Source of the DNA: Mycobacterium sp. ACS4331
GTDB lineage: Bacteria > Actinomycetota > Actinomycetes > Mycobacteriales > Mycobacteriaceae
NCBI RefSeq assembly: GCF_001667265.1
Contig: NZ_LZHW01000007.1
Location: 82,645-146,644 of the forward strand
Direction of reading: 5' to 3'
Length of the DNA: 64,000 bases
A program made the position numbers and the translations under genes. Of the stretch, positions 8,166 to 16,994 are shown piece by piece (position 1 is the stretch's first letter; every line of letters starts with the position of its first letter). The notes under the pieces were generated by a model. That model did not search any database and was not told where the DNA came from. It saw only the letters and a program-made list of their open reading frames with translations.

Positions 8166-8408
8166 TCAGAAGACCATCCCGGCGCCGAAGAACGGGTCGC
8201 CGTACCACGGCATGGCGTACACCGACGGACGCGAGTCGATCTGAACGTTGCCCGGTGACGAGCACACGGTGTTCTGGCCACCCTGGATGCCGCCACTGCC
8301 GCCGGTGGCCTCGCAATCAGGTGCAGCGACCGCTGCGGGCGCCGCTGCGATGGCGACCGCGGCACCTCCAGCCACCAGGGCGGGGATGATGAAACGCAGC
8401 ACGCGCAT
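8166..8408 (-). CDS. Small secreted protein
   Basis: 80 aa. A Sec signal peptide (residues 1 to ~29; MRVLRF, a long Ala/Val core, cleavage near AVAAP-D) is followed by a ~50-residue mature chain with two cysteines (DCEAT and TVCSS) that could form one disulfide. The mature part is Gly-rich and ends with DPFFGAGMVF. I recognise it only as a mycobacterial secreted hypothetical. The start is supported by AAAGGA upstream and a TACACT -10 at 8441-8446. It lies between mntH and an SDR gene on the same strand but has its own terminator-like hairpin. Confidence 0.7.
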   Translation of the reverse strand: MRVLRFIIPALVAGGAAVAIAAAPAAVAAPDCEATGGSGGIQGGQNTVCSSPGNVQIDSRPSVYAMPWYGDPFFGAGMVF

Positions 8409-8440
8409 GGGAAGTCCTTTCTTTCGGACAGTTCCTCCGC

Positions 8441-8446
8441 AGTGTA
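8441..8446 (-). promoter_or_regulatory. -10 element of the small secreted protein gene
   Basis: TACACT on the minus strand, 32 bases before the ATG, in the 51-base gap after the upstream SDR gene. A convincing -35 is not visible. Confidence 0.35.
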
Positions 8447-8459
8447 TCGCTGCGCCCCG

Positions 8460-9251
8460 TCACAGGTCGGGGATGGGAAGGTCCAGATTCGGAAACGTGA
8501 TCCCGCCGTCGACTTCGAGTGTCTTTCCGGTGAGGTAACTGCTCGCCGGCGACGCGAGATACACCGCGGCCGCGGCGATGTCGGCCGGATCGCCCAGGCG
8601 CCGCATCGGCGTGACGCGCTCCATCGGCTCGCGGAGCGAGTCGTTGGAGGCCACCACATCCAGTGCAGAGGTCAGGATCGAGCCGGGCGCGATGGCGTTG
8701 ACCCGAATGCGCGGGCACAGGTCTAGTGCGGCCAGTCGGGTGTACTGCGCCAGCGCGCCCTTGGCGGTGCCGTATGCCGCGAACCCGCGACCGGCCACCC
8801 GGCCCATGGTCGAGGTGATGTTGATGATGCTGCCGCCACCGGAGTGCTCGAGCATCAGTGGGACGGCCGCGGTCGTCAGGGCGTGCGCGGTCAGCACGTT
8901 GAACGTGAACGCGTCCCGCAGATCCTTGGTCGAGGTGTTCAGCAACGGGGCGGGCATCGTGCCGCCGACGTTGTTGACCACGACGTCGAGACGTCCGAAG
9001 GCCTGCACCGCGGCTTCGGCCAGCGCGGCGGTGGCCTCGGGGTGCGCCAGGTCGCCGGCGACGACGTGCGCGCGGCGGCCCAGTGCCCGGATCTGGTCGG
9101 CCACCGCGTCGAGTTCGGTCTGGGTTCGTGACGCCACCACCACGTCGGCGCCCACTTCGGCGAACGCCACCGCGATGGCCGCACCCAGGCCGCGTCCCGC
9201 GCCGGTGACCACGGCGACCTGATTGTCGAGTCGGAATCTGTCGAGGATCAT
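8460..9251 (-). CDS. Short-chain dehydrogenase/reductase
   Basis: 263 aa, classical SDR length. Cofactor motif [12 protein letters not shown] near residue 17, NNVGG in place of NNAG near 92, catalytic Ser in NITSTMG and YGTAKGA (Tyr/Lys pair, a Gly replacing Ser in YxxxK), and a C-terminal [15 protein letters not shown]. It probably oxidises or reduces a hydroxyl/keto group with NAD(P)(H); the substrate is not visible. A TAGCGT -10 lies six bases before the ATG (leaderless). It is transcribed divergently from the phosphotransferase, only 36 bases apart. Confidence 0.85.
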   Translation of the reverse strand: MILDRFRLDNQVAVVTGAGRGLGAAIAVAFAEVGADVVVASRTQTELDAVADQIRALGRRAHVVAGDLAHPEATAALAEAAVQAFGRLDVVVNNVGGTMPAPLLNTSTKDLRDAFTFNVLTAHALTTAAVPLMLEHSGGGSIINITSTMGRVAGRGFAAYGTAKGALAQYTRLAALDLCPRIRVNAIAPGSILTSALDVVASNDSLREPMERVTPMRRLGDPADIAAAAVYLASPASSYLTGKTLEVDGGITFPNLDLPIPDL

Positions 9252-9287
9252 CGCGCGACGCTAGCAAGGCCGGGTAGGTTCACCAAC
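9252..9287. promoter_or_regulatory. Compact divergent leaderless promoters
   Basis: Within 36 bases, TAGCGT (minus, 9263-9258) lies six bases before the SDR ATG and TAGGTT (plus, 9275-9280) lies seven bases before the phosphotransferase GTG. Each -35 region must lie inside or beyond the opposite promoter, so the two polymerases would compete. Confidence 0.55.
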
Positions 9288-10283
9288 GTGTGTCCGGACG
9301 CGGCAGATCTCGATCTCAGCATTGCGGCCAAGGCCCTCGCCGAACACGCGGTCGCACCGGGGTCGCCGTTGGAGCTGATGAACCGCTCAGAGAACTCCAC
9401 CTACCTGCTGACCGACTCCGCGACCGGGGAACGGTCGGTGGTCCGCGTGCACCGCGGTGGTTACCACGAGCGCCATCAGATCGAATCCGAACTGATGTGG
9501 CTCGACGCCCTCAGCGCCGATGGTGCGGTCGCCGTGCCCAGGCCGCTGGCCGCCGCCGACGGGCGACGGGTGGTGACGGTGGACGTCGACGGCGCACCGC
9601 GCCATGTGGTGCGGTTCGAGTGGGTCACCGGGGCACATCCGGCGGAGGACGCGCTGGGGCAGGCCGACTTTCACGAACTCGGCCGGATAACCGCTGTGCT
9701 GCACAGGCATTCACGGACATGGTCCCGGCCCGACGGATTCGACCGGTTCGCCTGGGATTGGGACGCCTGCCTGGGCGCGGCACCCCGGTGGGGCCGATGG
9801 CAGGACTCGGCGGGCGTCGGCGAGACCGAAAGAGCCGTCCTCGACCGGGCGCAGCGGCTTCTGCGAGAGCGCCTGCGTGAGTATGGTTGTGGCCCCAACC
9901 GCTTCGGGCTGGTGCACGCCGATCTACGGTTGGCCAACCTGCTCATCGACGCCGGTGACCTCACGGTGATCGACTTCGACGACAGCGGATTCAGTTGGTT
10001 CTTCTACGACTTCGCAGCCGCGGTGTCGTTCATCGAGGATGATCCAGCGCTGCCGGCGTGGCAGGACGCCTGGCTGACCGGGTACCGCACCGTCGCGCCG
10101 GTGGACCGTGCCGACGAGGACATGCTCGCGTCGTTGGTGCTGGTGCGACGGCTGATGCTGCTGGCGTGGATGGGCACGCACGACCACGCGCTGGAAGCGC
10201 AGACCAAGCTGGCCAGCTACGCCCAGGGCAGTTGTGCGCTGGCCGAGGGCTACCTGAGTTCGGCTGGCCGCACGCTGGGCTGA
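9288..10283 (+). CDS. Aminoglycoside/homoserine-kinase-type phosphotransferase
   Basis: 331 aa with a protein-kinase-like APH fold. The catalytic loop LVHADLRLANLLI (near residue 208) and the metal-binding VIDFDDSGFSWFFYDFA (near 227) are clear. The N-terminal lobe has SVVRVHRGGYHERHQIESEL. The family phosphorylates small hydroxylated molecules; the second-domain features fit the homoserine kinase II / SrkA branch rather than antibiotic resistance. Substrate unknown. GTG start follows TAGGTT by seven bases. It is followed by the type III PKS operon after a 32-base gap, so it may be co-transcribed with it. Confidence 0.75.
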   Translation: MCPDAADLDLSIAAKALAEHAVAPGSPLELMNRSENSTYLLTDSATGERSVVRVHRGGYHERHQIESELMWLDALSADGAVAVPRPLAAADGRRVVTVDVDGAPRHVVRFEWVTGAHPAEDALGQADFHELGRITAVLHRHSRTWSRPDGFDRFAWDWDACLGAAPRWGRWQDSAGVGETERAVLDRAQRLLRERLREYGCGPNRFGLVHADLRLANLLIDAGDLTVIDFDDSGFSWFFYDFAAAVSFIEDDPALPAWQDAWLTGYRTVAPVDRADEDMLASLVLVRRLMLLAWMGTHDHALEAQTKLASYAQGSCALAEGYLSSAGRTLG

Positions 10284-10315
10284 ACTTTTCCGGTGTTCCC
10301 TACGTAGACACCTAT

Positions 10316-11395
10316 GTGGAACCCCGAAGCCATACCCTTGACGACACGATCGGACCGGACCCCGGTCCCGGCCTCGTCGCCGCCACCGTGGAGTTCCCGC
10401 CGCACCGCCACAGTCAGGACGAAGTGGTCTCTGCGCTCACCACTTTCGCCGGTGCGGAGTTCACCCGGTTCGCACGCAGCAGCGGTGTCGAGGCCCGCAA
10501 TCTGGCGATGCCGCTGGCACGGTACAGCCAGCTGAGCGGATTCACCGAAGCCAATGAGGTGTTCGTCGACGTGGCGGTCGGTCTGGCCGAGCAGGCCCTG
10601 GAGAACGCGCTGTCGGAGGCGCGAATCCGGCCGGACGAGGTCGACGTCATCTTCTCGACCACGGTCACGGGGCTGGCGGTGCCCACCATCGACGCCCGAC
10701 TGGCCACCAAGGTCGGCCTGCGACCGGACGTCAAACGCGTGCCCCTGTTCGGTCTGGGATGCGTTGCCGGGGCCGCCGGGGTGGCCCGCATGCACGACTA
10801 CCTGCGCGCGTTCCCGCAGCAGGTGGCCGTCCTGGTGGCGGTGGAACTGTGTTCGCTGACCATGCAGCGCGACGACCACTCCCTGGCAAACCTGGTGGCC
10901 ACCAGCCTGTTCGGCGACGGTGCCGCGGCGGTCGTGGCCGCCGGTGCCCAGCGGGGCGCGCCGGGGCCACAGGTGCTGGCCACCCGGAGTCGGCTCTATC
11001 CCGACAGCGAGAACGTGATGGGTTGGGAGATCGGCACTTCCGGCTTCAAGATCGTGTTGTCGGCGGGGGTTCCGGACGTCGCGGAGAAGTATCTCGGTGA
11101 GGACGTGAACCTGTTCTTGGCCGAATTCGGCCTCACCCCTTCCGATATCGACACCTGGGTGTGTCATCCCGGCGGTCCCAGGGTCATCGAGGCCGTCCAG
11201 GATGTGCTGGAGTTGCCCCCGATCGCACTGGACCGCACCCGGGAGTCGTTGCGCGAGCACGGCAACCTGTCGTCGGTGTCGGTGCTGGACGTGCTGCGCG
11301 CCAACCTCGCCGACCCGCCGCCACCGGGATCGCTGGGCATGATGGTCGCCATGGGCCCCGGTTTCTGCTCCGAACTGGTGCTGCTGCGTTGGTGA
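10316..11395 (+). CDS. Type III polyketide synthase (alkylresorcinol/alkylpyrone type)
   Basis: 359 aa. The Cys-His-Asn triad of chalcone-synthase-like enzymes is intact: Cys149 in GLGCVAGAAG, His284 in VCHPGGPRV, Asn317 in EHGNLSS; the C-terminal MGPGFCSELVLL is typical. These soluble homodimers extend acyl-CoA starters with malonyl-CoA and cyclise the chain. GTG at 10316 is the first possible start downstream of the previous gene's stop in this frame. Its stop overlaps the next gene's GTG (TGGTGA). The following methyltransferase and flavoprotein complete the gene set that makes methylated alkylresorcinols and alkylquinones in Streptomyces (srsABC) and mycobacteria. Confidence 0.88.
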   Translation: MEPRSHTLDDTIGPDPGPGLVAATVEFPPHRHSQDEVVSALTTFAGAEFTRFARSSGVEARNLAMPLARYSQLSGFTEANEVFVDVAVGLAEQALENALSEARIRPDEVDVIFSTTVTGLAVPTIDARLATKVGLRPDVKRVPLFGLGCVAGAAGVARMHDYLRAFPQQVAVLVAVELCSLTMQRDDHSLANLVATSLFGDGAAAVVAAGAQRGAPGPQVLATRSRLYPDSENVMGWEIGTSGFKIVLSAGVPDVAEKYLGEDVNLFLAEFGLTPSDIDTWVCHPGGPRVIEAVQDVLELPPIALDRTRESLREHGNLSSVSVLDVLRANLADPPPPGSLGMMVAMGPGFCSELVLLRW

Positions 11396-11910
11396 ACCCG
11401 TACTACGTGCTGATCGCGGCCGTCGCCGTCGAGCGACTGGTCGAACTCGTCGTGTCCCAACGCAATGCGCGCTGGGCGTTCGAACGGGGCGGCAGGGAGT
11501 TCGGCCGCGGGCACTACCCGGCGATGGCGGTCCTGCACACCGCGCTTCTGGCGGGTTGTGTGCTCGAGGTGTGGCTGGCCCACCGGCCCTTCCTGCGGTG
11601 GCTGGGTTGGCCGATGCTGGTGCTCGTGGTGGCCGCACAGGTGCTGCGGTGGTGGTGCATCGCGACGCTCGGGCCGCGGTGGAACACGCGGGTGATCGTG
11701 CTGCCCGGGAAACCCCTCGTGCAGCGCGGGCCCTACCGCTGGATCCACCACCCGAACTATGTCGCGGTGGTGGTCGAGGGCGTCGCGCTGCCCCTGGTCC
11801 ACACGGCCTGGGTGACGGCGCTGTGTTTCACCGTCGCCAACGCGGTGCTGCTCACCGTGCGGATCCGGGTGGAGAACATCGCGCTGGGGTACACCGATGC
11901 CCGGGTATGA
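11392..11910 (+). CDS. ICMT-like membrane methyltransferase
   Basis: 172 aa with four to five membrane helices and the isoprenylcysteine carboxyl methyltransferase signature: GRGHYPAMAVLH, RWNTRVIVLPG, GPYRWIHHPNYVAVVVE near residues 110-126, and RIRVENIAL at the end. It is probably a SAM-dependent O-methyltransferase acting on the lipid phenol made by the upstream PKS, as SrsB does. GTG start is embedded in the PKS stop codon, and its own end overlaps the next gene by 14 bases, so the three genes are translationally coupled. Confidence 0.82.
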   Translation: MNPYYVLIAAVAVERLVELVVSQRNARWAFERGGREFGRGHYPAMAVLHTALLAGCVLEVWLAHRPFLRWLGWPMLVLVVAAQVLRWWCIATLGPRWNTRVIVLPGKPLVQRGPYRWIHHPNYVAVVVEGVALPLVHTAWVTALCFTVANAVLLTVRIRVENIALGYTDARV

Positions 11911-12913
11911 CGCCGACATCCTGGTGGTGGGCGGCGGCCCCGGGGGACTGGCGACGGCTCTGCACGCGCGGGCGCGGGGACTGTCGGTGATCGTCGCCGA
12001 ACCCCGTGACTCGCCCATCGACAAGGCCTGCGGTGAGGGGCTGATGCCCGGCGGTCTGCGGGTGCTCGCCGATCTCGGGGTCGATCCGGCCGGGATGCCG
12101 TTTCGGGGCATCGCCTACGTCGATCGCGAGCGGCGAGTCGAGGCGCGGTTCGCCGGCGGGCCCGGTCGCGGGGTGCGCCGGACCACGCTGCACGCCGCAC
12201 TGACGGCCCGCGCGCACGAGGTGGGGACCGAATGGGTCGCGGCCAAGGTGGGTGCGGTGAGCCAGGATGCCGACGGTGTCTCCGCGGCCGGAGTGCGCGC
12301 TCGGTATCTGGTGGGTGCGGACGGACTGCATTCCGCCGTGCGCCGTGCGGTCGGCATCGGTGTCACCGTCGGGCGGCCCCGTCGGGTCGGGCTGCGATGC
12401 CACTACCGCGTGCCCGCGTGGTCGGAGTTCGTCGAGGTGCACTGGTCGCCGTACGGAGAGGCCTATGTGACACCGGTGGAGCCGGATCTGGTGGGGGTGG
12501 CGATCCTGAGCAGTCACCGCCACGACCTGTCCTGGTTTCCGTGGCTCGAACGCACGCTGGCCGGGGCCAGGCAGGATCGCGAGCGCGGCGCCGGGCCTCT
12601 GCGTCAGGTGGTGGCGCGACGTGTCGCGGGCCGCGTGCTGCTGGTGGGCGACGCCGCCGGCTACGAGGACGCGCTGACCGGTGAGGGGATGAGCCTGGCG
12701 GTCAAGCAGGCGGGCGCGGCCGTGGCGGCCATCGCGGCCGAGCGTCCCGCCGACTACGAGCGGGACTGGCACCGCATCACCCGGCGGTATCGCTGGCTCA
12801 CCCGGGCCCTGGTGATGGGCACGACGCCCGCGCTGGGCCGCCGCGCGGTGGTTCCGGCCTCGTCGGCACTGCCCTTCGTGTTCCGCGGTGCGGTCAACAC
12901 GCTGGCGGCCTAG
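11897..12913 (+). CDS. FAD-dependent monooxygenase of the polyketide lipid operon
   Basis: 338 aa. The N-terminal VVGGGPGGLATALHARARG (residues ~10-28) is the FAD Rossmann motif; KACGEGLMPGG, LVGADGLHSAVR (DG motif) and RVLLVGDAAGYEDALTGEG (GD motif) mark a group A flavin hydroxylase / geranylgeranyl-reductase-like fold. By position it should hydroxylate or oxidise the alkylresorcinol ring to a quinone, as SrsC does. It overlaps the methyltransferase and ends six bases before the convergent TetR gene. Confidence 0.82.
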   Translation: MPGYDADILVVGGGPGGLATALHARARGLSVIVAEPRDSPIDKACGEGLMPGGLRVLADLGVDPAGMPFRGIAYVDRERRVEARFAGGPGRGVRRTTLHAALTARAHEVGTEWVAAKVGAVSQDADGVSAAGVRARYLVGADGLHSAVRRAVGIGVTVGRPRRVGLRCHYRVPAWSEFVEVHWSPYGEAYVTPVEPDLVGVAILSSHRHDLSWFPWLERTLAGARQDRERGAGPLRQVVARRVAGRVLLVGDAAGYEDALTGEGMSLAVKQAGAAVAAIAAERPADYERDWHRITRRYRWLTRALVMGTTPALGRRAVVPASSALPFVFRGAVNTLAA

Positions 12914-12918
12914 CGGCG

Positions 12919-13479
12919 TCAGTCGCGCAGCAGTGCGACCAACACGGTCTCGGCATCGCGCAGTGGCTGCACCGAACGCGCCGCACGGGCCTGCAGCAGC
13001 GCCCCCTCGATCGCGCTGACCGCCACCGACGCCTTGACATCGGCGGCCTCTCCCGATGTGCCCGCCGCCACCAGGGCCGCGCTGATCCGGCCACGCAGCG
13101 CCGCGAAGGCGTCGGCCGCCGCCGCGGCGATCGCCGGCTCGTCGGGGCTCGCGAGTGCCGCCGCGGCGATCGGGCAGCCGGTGCCGAAGTCGGCCGCCTC
13201 CAACTCGGAGATCCACCGAGCGATCATCCCGGACACGATGCCCGCGGGATCGGTCGTCGCGGCAAGCCGGTCGATCCGGGCCGCGACAATCGCACCCGCG
13301 GTCTGGGTGGCGGTGACCATGAGGTCCTCCTTGCCCCCAGGGAAGTGCTGGTAGATCGAGTTGCGGGCGGCCGAACTGCGTTTCAGCAGATCCGACAGTC
13401 CGGTGGCGTGCACACCGCGTTCCTGCACCATGGCGATCGCCGTGCTGATCAACCGGTCGCGGGGTCCGGGCCTGGTCAT
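12919..13479 (-). CDS. TetR/AcrR-family repressor
   Basis: 186 aa. N-terminal helix-turn-helix (residues ~8-55) with RDRLISTAIAMVQERGVHATG, LSDLLKRSSAARNSIYQHFPGGKEDL; the C-terminal ligand domain contains GTGCPIAAAALASPDEP, typical of the LmrA/YxaF branch. Its ATG overlaps the ku stop (ATGA), so it is translated from the ku mRNA. It also converges on the polyketide operon. Either could be its target; the sequence does not decide. Confidence 0.85.
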   Translation of the reverse strand: MTRPGPRDRLISTAIAMVQERGVHATGLSDLLKRSSAARNSIYQHFPGGKEDLMVTATQTAGAIVAARIDRLAATTDPAGIVSGMIARWISELEAADFGTGCPIAAAALASPDEPAIAAAAADAFAALRGRISAALVAAGTSGEAADVKASVAVSAIEGALLQARAARSVQPLRDAETVLVALLRD

Positions 13480-14423
13480 TTCTTCGATGCAGCTTTCTTG
13501 GCGGGGGCCTTCTTGGCCGCCTTCTTGGCCGGTGCCCTCTTGGCTGGTGGCTTTTCGGCGGCGGCCTTCTTTGCCGGGGCTTTCTTGGCGGGCTCGTCAT
13601 CGGCGTCGGAGTCAGAACCCTTGTCGGACTGGCCCCGCCGCTTCTTGACACTGGCTTCGAGTTTGGCCAGCAGATCCGACACGTCGTCGGACTCGTCGAG
13701 CTCAGTGGGCTGTTCCTCAACCGTGAAGGCTTCTCCGCCTTCCAGTTTCGCCTCGACCAGCTCGCGCAGCTGTTCCTGGTAGTCGTCGTGGAACTGATCG
13801 GGGTTGAAATCCTCCGACATCGAATCGACGACCTGCCCGGCCATCTTCAACTCGGCCGGCTTGATCTCGACCTTGGTGTCGAGCACCGGGAAGTCGGGAT
13901 CGCGGATCTCGTCGGGCCACAGCAGCGTGTGGATCACCATGACCTCACGCTTGGAGAAGTCCTTGACCCGCAACGCCGCAAGCCGGGTCTTGTTCCGCAG
14001 CGCGAAATGCACGATGGCCACCCGGTCGGTCTCCATGAGGGTCTTGGCCAACAGCACGTACGACTTCGACGATTTGGAGTCCGGTTCGAGAAAATAGCTG
14101 CGGTCGTACAGGATCGGGTCCAGCTGGCTGGCCGGAATGAACTCCAGCACCTCGATCTCGCGGCTGCGCTCCTCGGGGAGCGTGGCGATGTCCTCGTCGG
14201 TGATGACGACGCTCTGCCCGTCGTCGGATTCGAAGGCCCGCGCGATGTCCTTGTACTCGACGACTTCGCCGCACACTTCGCAGACCCTCTTGTACCGGAT
14301 CCGGCCGTTGTCCACGGCATGCACCTGATGAAACTTCAGGTCGTGATCCTCGGTCGCGCTGTAGACCTTGACCGGCACATTGACCAGGCCGAAGGCAATC
14401 GAACCCTTCCAAATGGATCGCAT
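13476..14423 (-). CDS. ku: Non-homologous end-joining protein Ku
   Basis: 315 aa. Opens with the bacterial Ku hallmark MRSIWKGSIAFGLVNVPVK and has a complete core ring domain to about residue 250 (IRYKRVCEVCGE, LPEERSREIEVLEF, DRSYFLEPD, VMVIHTLLWPDEIR). The last ~60 residues are a Lys/Ala/Pro tail made of PAKKA-like units, longer than in M. tuberculosis Ku. Such tails help Ku move onto DNA. It homodimerises on double-strand ends and recruits LigD, which is encoded just across a small secreted-protein gene in the opposite direction. A CATACT hexamer lies six bases before the ATG. The internal start at 14423 is chosen because the family begins with MRSIWKG. Confidence 0.95.
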   Translation of the reverse strand: MRSIWKGSIAFGLVNVPVKVYSATEDHDLKFHQVHAVDNGRIRYKRVCEVCGEVVEYKDIARAFESDDGQSVVITDEDIATLPEERSREIEVLEFIPASQLDPILYDRSYFLEPDSKSSKSYVLLAKTLMETDRVAIVHFALRNKTRLAALRVKDFSKREVMVIHTLLWPDEIRDPDFPVLDTKVEIKPAELKMAGQVVDSMSEDFNPDQFHDDYQEQLRELVEAKLEGGEAFTVEEQPTELDESDDVSDLLAKLEASVKKRRGQSDKGSDSDADDEPAKKAPAKKAAAEKPPAKRAPAKKAAKKAPAKKAASKK

Positions 14424-14454
14424 CTTCCCAGTATGGACCAACAAGTCCACGGGG

Positions 14455-14697
14455 TTAGGGGGTTAGCGCGTCCTGCCCGGGGTCCAGGCCTATCGGGGTC
14501 TGTGGATTGGCGCCCGGATTGTGGTCATGGGTGAACACCTGCGACGGCGCTGTCCGGCAGGCGCTGTCCATCGGAGTCTGATCACCCGAGCACCACGGCA
14601 CGTGGTCCTCGGGATCCGCCGAGGCGGGCGCGGCCAGGATGAGCGCGGCTGCGGACGCGGCGGCGCCCAACCAGGGTGTCCAGCGCGCGTGAGCCAT
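14455..14697 (-). CDS. Small secreted protein between ku and ligD
   Basis: 80 aa. Signal peptide (residues 1 to ~27, MAHARWTPWLGAAASAAALI..., cleavage after PASA-D) and a ~50-residue acidic/Pro-rich mature chain with two cysteines (VPWCSG, SACRT). I chose the ATG at 14697 because TAGCGT ends exactly six bases upstream, fitting a leaderless start. An ATG two codons earlier at 14703 would lie inside that spacing. Function unknown; same strand as ku, 31 bases upstream of it. Confidence 0.68.
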   Translation of the reverse strand: MAHARWTPWLGAAASAAALILAAPASADPEDHVPWCSGDQTPMDSACRTAPSQVFTHDHNPGANPQTPIGLDPGQDALTP

Positions 14698-14703
14698 GTT
14701 CAA

Positions 14704-14723
14704 ACGCTAGCAAGGTATACGTT
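14704..14723. promoter_or_regulatory. Divergent -10 elements, small secreted gene and ligD
   Basis: TAGCGT (minus, 14709-14704) serves the small secreted gene and TACGTT (plus, 14718-14723) lies eight bases before the ligD ATG. The 34-base gap also contains the palindrome GTATAC at 14715-14720. Confidence 0.45.
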
Positions 14724-14731
14724 TGGCAGGT

Positions 14732-16993
14732 ATGGGTTCCAAGGAGCCGCAGGTCAAGCTCACCAACGCGGATAAGGTGCTGTATCCCGAGACCGGGACC
14801 ACCAAGGCTGAGGTGTTCGACTACTACACCACGATCGCCGACGTCATGCTGCCGCACATCGTCGGCCGGCCCACCACGCGTAAGCGATGGCCCAACGGTG
14901 TCGAGAAGGCCGAGTTCTTCGAGAAGCAGTTGGCCTCCTCGGCGCCGGACTGGCTCAACCGCGCGAGCGTGACCCACAACAGCGGCACCACGACGTATCC
15001 GATCATCGACACCCCGGCCGGGTTGGCCTGGATCGCGCAGCAGGCCGCTCTCGAGGTGCACGTGCCGCAGTGGCGATTCGTCGACGGCAAGCCGGGACCC
15101 GCGACGCGCCTCGTGTTCGACCTGGACCCCGGTCCGGACGTGCCCATGCGGCAGGTGTGTGACGTCGCCCGAGCGGTGCGTGAACTCATGGACGATCTGG
15201 GGCTGCGCACCTTCCCGGTGACGAGCGGCAGCAAGGGCGTGCACCTGTACGTGCCCTTGGACGAACCCGTCAGTTCACGCGGAGCGGTGGTGCTGGCCAA
15301 ACGGGTCGCCCAGCAGTTGGAGCAGTCGATGCCCCAACAGGTCACCGCGACCATGACCAAGAGCCTGCGCACGGGCAAGGTGTTCGTGGACTGGAGTCAG
15401 AACTCCGCGTCGAAGACCACGATCGCGCCGTACTCGATGCGGGGGCGTGCGCAGCCCACGGTCGCGACGCCACGCACCTGGGACGAGCTCGACGACCCGG
15501 ATCTGGGGCAACTCGGGTATGCCGAAGTCCTTGAGCGCGTGGCCCGGGATGGGGATCTGCTTGACGGACTGGACCCGCCGATGCCCGCCTCCGACCGGTT
15601 GAGCACCTACCGGTCCATGCGCGATGCCGGCAAGACCCCCGAGCCGGTTCCGAAGTCCAGACCCGCTGCGGGAAAGGACAATACGTTCGTCATCCAGGAG
15701 CATCACGCACGTCGCCTGCATTACGACTTCCGGTTGGAACGTGACGGTGTGCTGGTGTCCTGGGCCATCCCGAAGAACCTGCCCGAGACGCCATCGGTCA
15801 ACCATCTGGCGGTGCACACCGAGGACCATCCGTTGGAGTACGCCACCTTCGAGGGTGATATCCCGAAGGGGGAGTACGGCGGCGGCAAAGTCATCATCTG
15901 GGATTCGGGCACGTACGAGGTCGAGAAGTTCCGCGACTGGGGCGATGACGCACAGGCCAAAGGTGAGGTGATCGTCACCCTGCACGGGGAGAAGGTGACC
16001 GGGCGTTACGCGCTGATCCAGACCGACGGGAAGAACTGGCTGGCCCATCGCACCAAGGAACAGCCCCAGCCGGCCCCCACCGATCTGGCGCCGATGCTCG
16101 CGACGCACGGCTCCGTCGCGAAACTCAAGGCGGGGCAATGGGCGTTCGAGGGCAAGTGGGACGGTTACCGGTCGTTGTTCAATGCCAACCACGGTGAGAT
16201 GCAACTGCGTTCGCGCAGCGGGCGTGACATCACCGGTGAGTACCCGCAGTTGGCCGCCATCGCCGCCGACCTGTCCGATCATCACGTCCTGCTCGACGGA
16301 GAAGTGGTCGCCCTGGACGCCTCGGGCGTGCCCAGCTTCGGGGAGATGCAGAACCGCGCCCGTGCCACCCACATCGAGTTCTGGGCGTTCGACCTGCTCC
16401 ACCTCGATGGACGGTCGCTGCTCAACGTCAAGTATCGGGACCGTCGCAAGCTGTTGGAGACGTTGGCCATCGACACCGACCTCGTTGTCCCCGAACAGCT
16501 TTCCGGTGACGGTGCGGAGGCGCTGGCGCATTCTGCCGAGCGGGGGTGGGAGGGCGTGGTCGCCAAGAAGTGGGATTCGACGTATCAGCCCGGGCGGCGG
16601 TCGGCGTCATGGATCAAGGACAAGAACTGGAACACCCAGGAGGTGGTCATCGGCGGGTGGCGGGTCGGTGAGGGCGGCCGGTCCGGCGGGATCGGGGCGC
16701 TGCTGATGGGAATCCCCGGCGACGCCGGCCTGGACTTCGTCGGCCGGGTCGGCACCGGATTCAGCGACAAGGAGCTGACCAAGCTCACGAAGCTGCTCGC
16801 TCCGTTGCGTACCGACGAGACCCCGTTCAACCGGAAGCTGACCGGACCCGACGCCCGCGGCGTCACGTTTGTCGAACCCGCCCTCGTCGGCGAGGTCCGC
16901 TACGGCGAACGGACCTCCGACGGGCGGCTGCGGCACCCGTCGTGGCGTGGGCTGCGGCCGGACAAGTCTCCGGATGAGGTCAGCTGGGAGTAG
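14732..16993 (+). CDS. ligD: ATP-dependent DNA ligase D (polymerase-phosphoesterase-ligase)
   Basis: 753 aa, the mycobacterial POL-PE-LIG order. The polymerase domain is residues ~1-290, with metal-binding LVFDLDPGP (Asp pair) near 133 and SGSKGVHLYVPL. The 3'-phosphoesterase is ~310-460, with HHARRLHYDFRLE near 324 and GEYGGG. The ATP ligase is ~475-750, with nucleotidyl Lys475 in EGKWDGYR. It fills, trims and seals double-strand breaks with Ku. The frame also permits a TTG at 14723, but ATG 14732 matches the M. tuberculosis N-terminus (MGS...TLTNADKVLYP). Confidence 0.95.
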   Translation: MGSKEPQVKLTNADKVLYPETGTTKAEVFDYYTTIADVMLPHIVGRPTTRKRWPNGVEKAEFFEKQLASSAPDWLNRASVTHNSGTTTYPIIDTPAGLAWIAQQAALEVHVPQWRFVDGKPGPATRLVFDLDPGPDVPMRQVCDVARAVRELMDDLGLRTFPVTSGSKGVHLYVPLDEPVSSRGAVVLAKRVAQQLEQSMPQQVTATMTKSLRTGKVFVDWSQNSASKTTIAPYSMRGRAQPTVATPRTWDELDDPDLGQLGYAEVLERVARDGDLLDGLDPPMPASDRLSTYRSMRDAGKTPEPVPKSRPAAGKDNTFVIQEHHARRLHYDFRLERDGVLVSWAIPKNLPETPSVNHLAVHTEDHPLEYATFEGDIPKGEYGGGKVIIWDSGTYEVEKFRDWGDDAQAKGEVIVTLHGEKVTGRYALIQTDGKNWLAHRTKEQPQPAPTDLAPMLATHGSVAKLKAGQWAFEGKWDGYRSLFNANHGEMQLRSRSGRDITGEYPQLAAIAADLSDHHVLLDGEVVALDASGVPSFGEMQNRARATHIEFWAFDLLHLDGRSLLNVKYRDRRKLLETLAIDTDLVVPEQLSGDGAEALAHSAERGWEGVVAKKWDSTYQPGRRSASWIKDKNWNTQEVVIGGWRVGEGGRSGGIGALLMGIPGDAGLDFVGRVGTGFSDKELTKLTKLLAPLRTDETPFNRKLTGPDARGVTFVEPALVGEVRYGERTSDGRLRHPSWRGLRPDKSPDEVSWE

Positions 16994-16994
16994 T

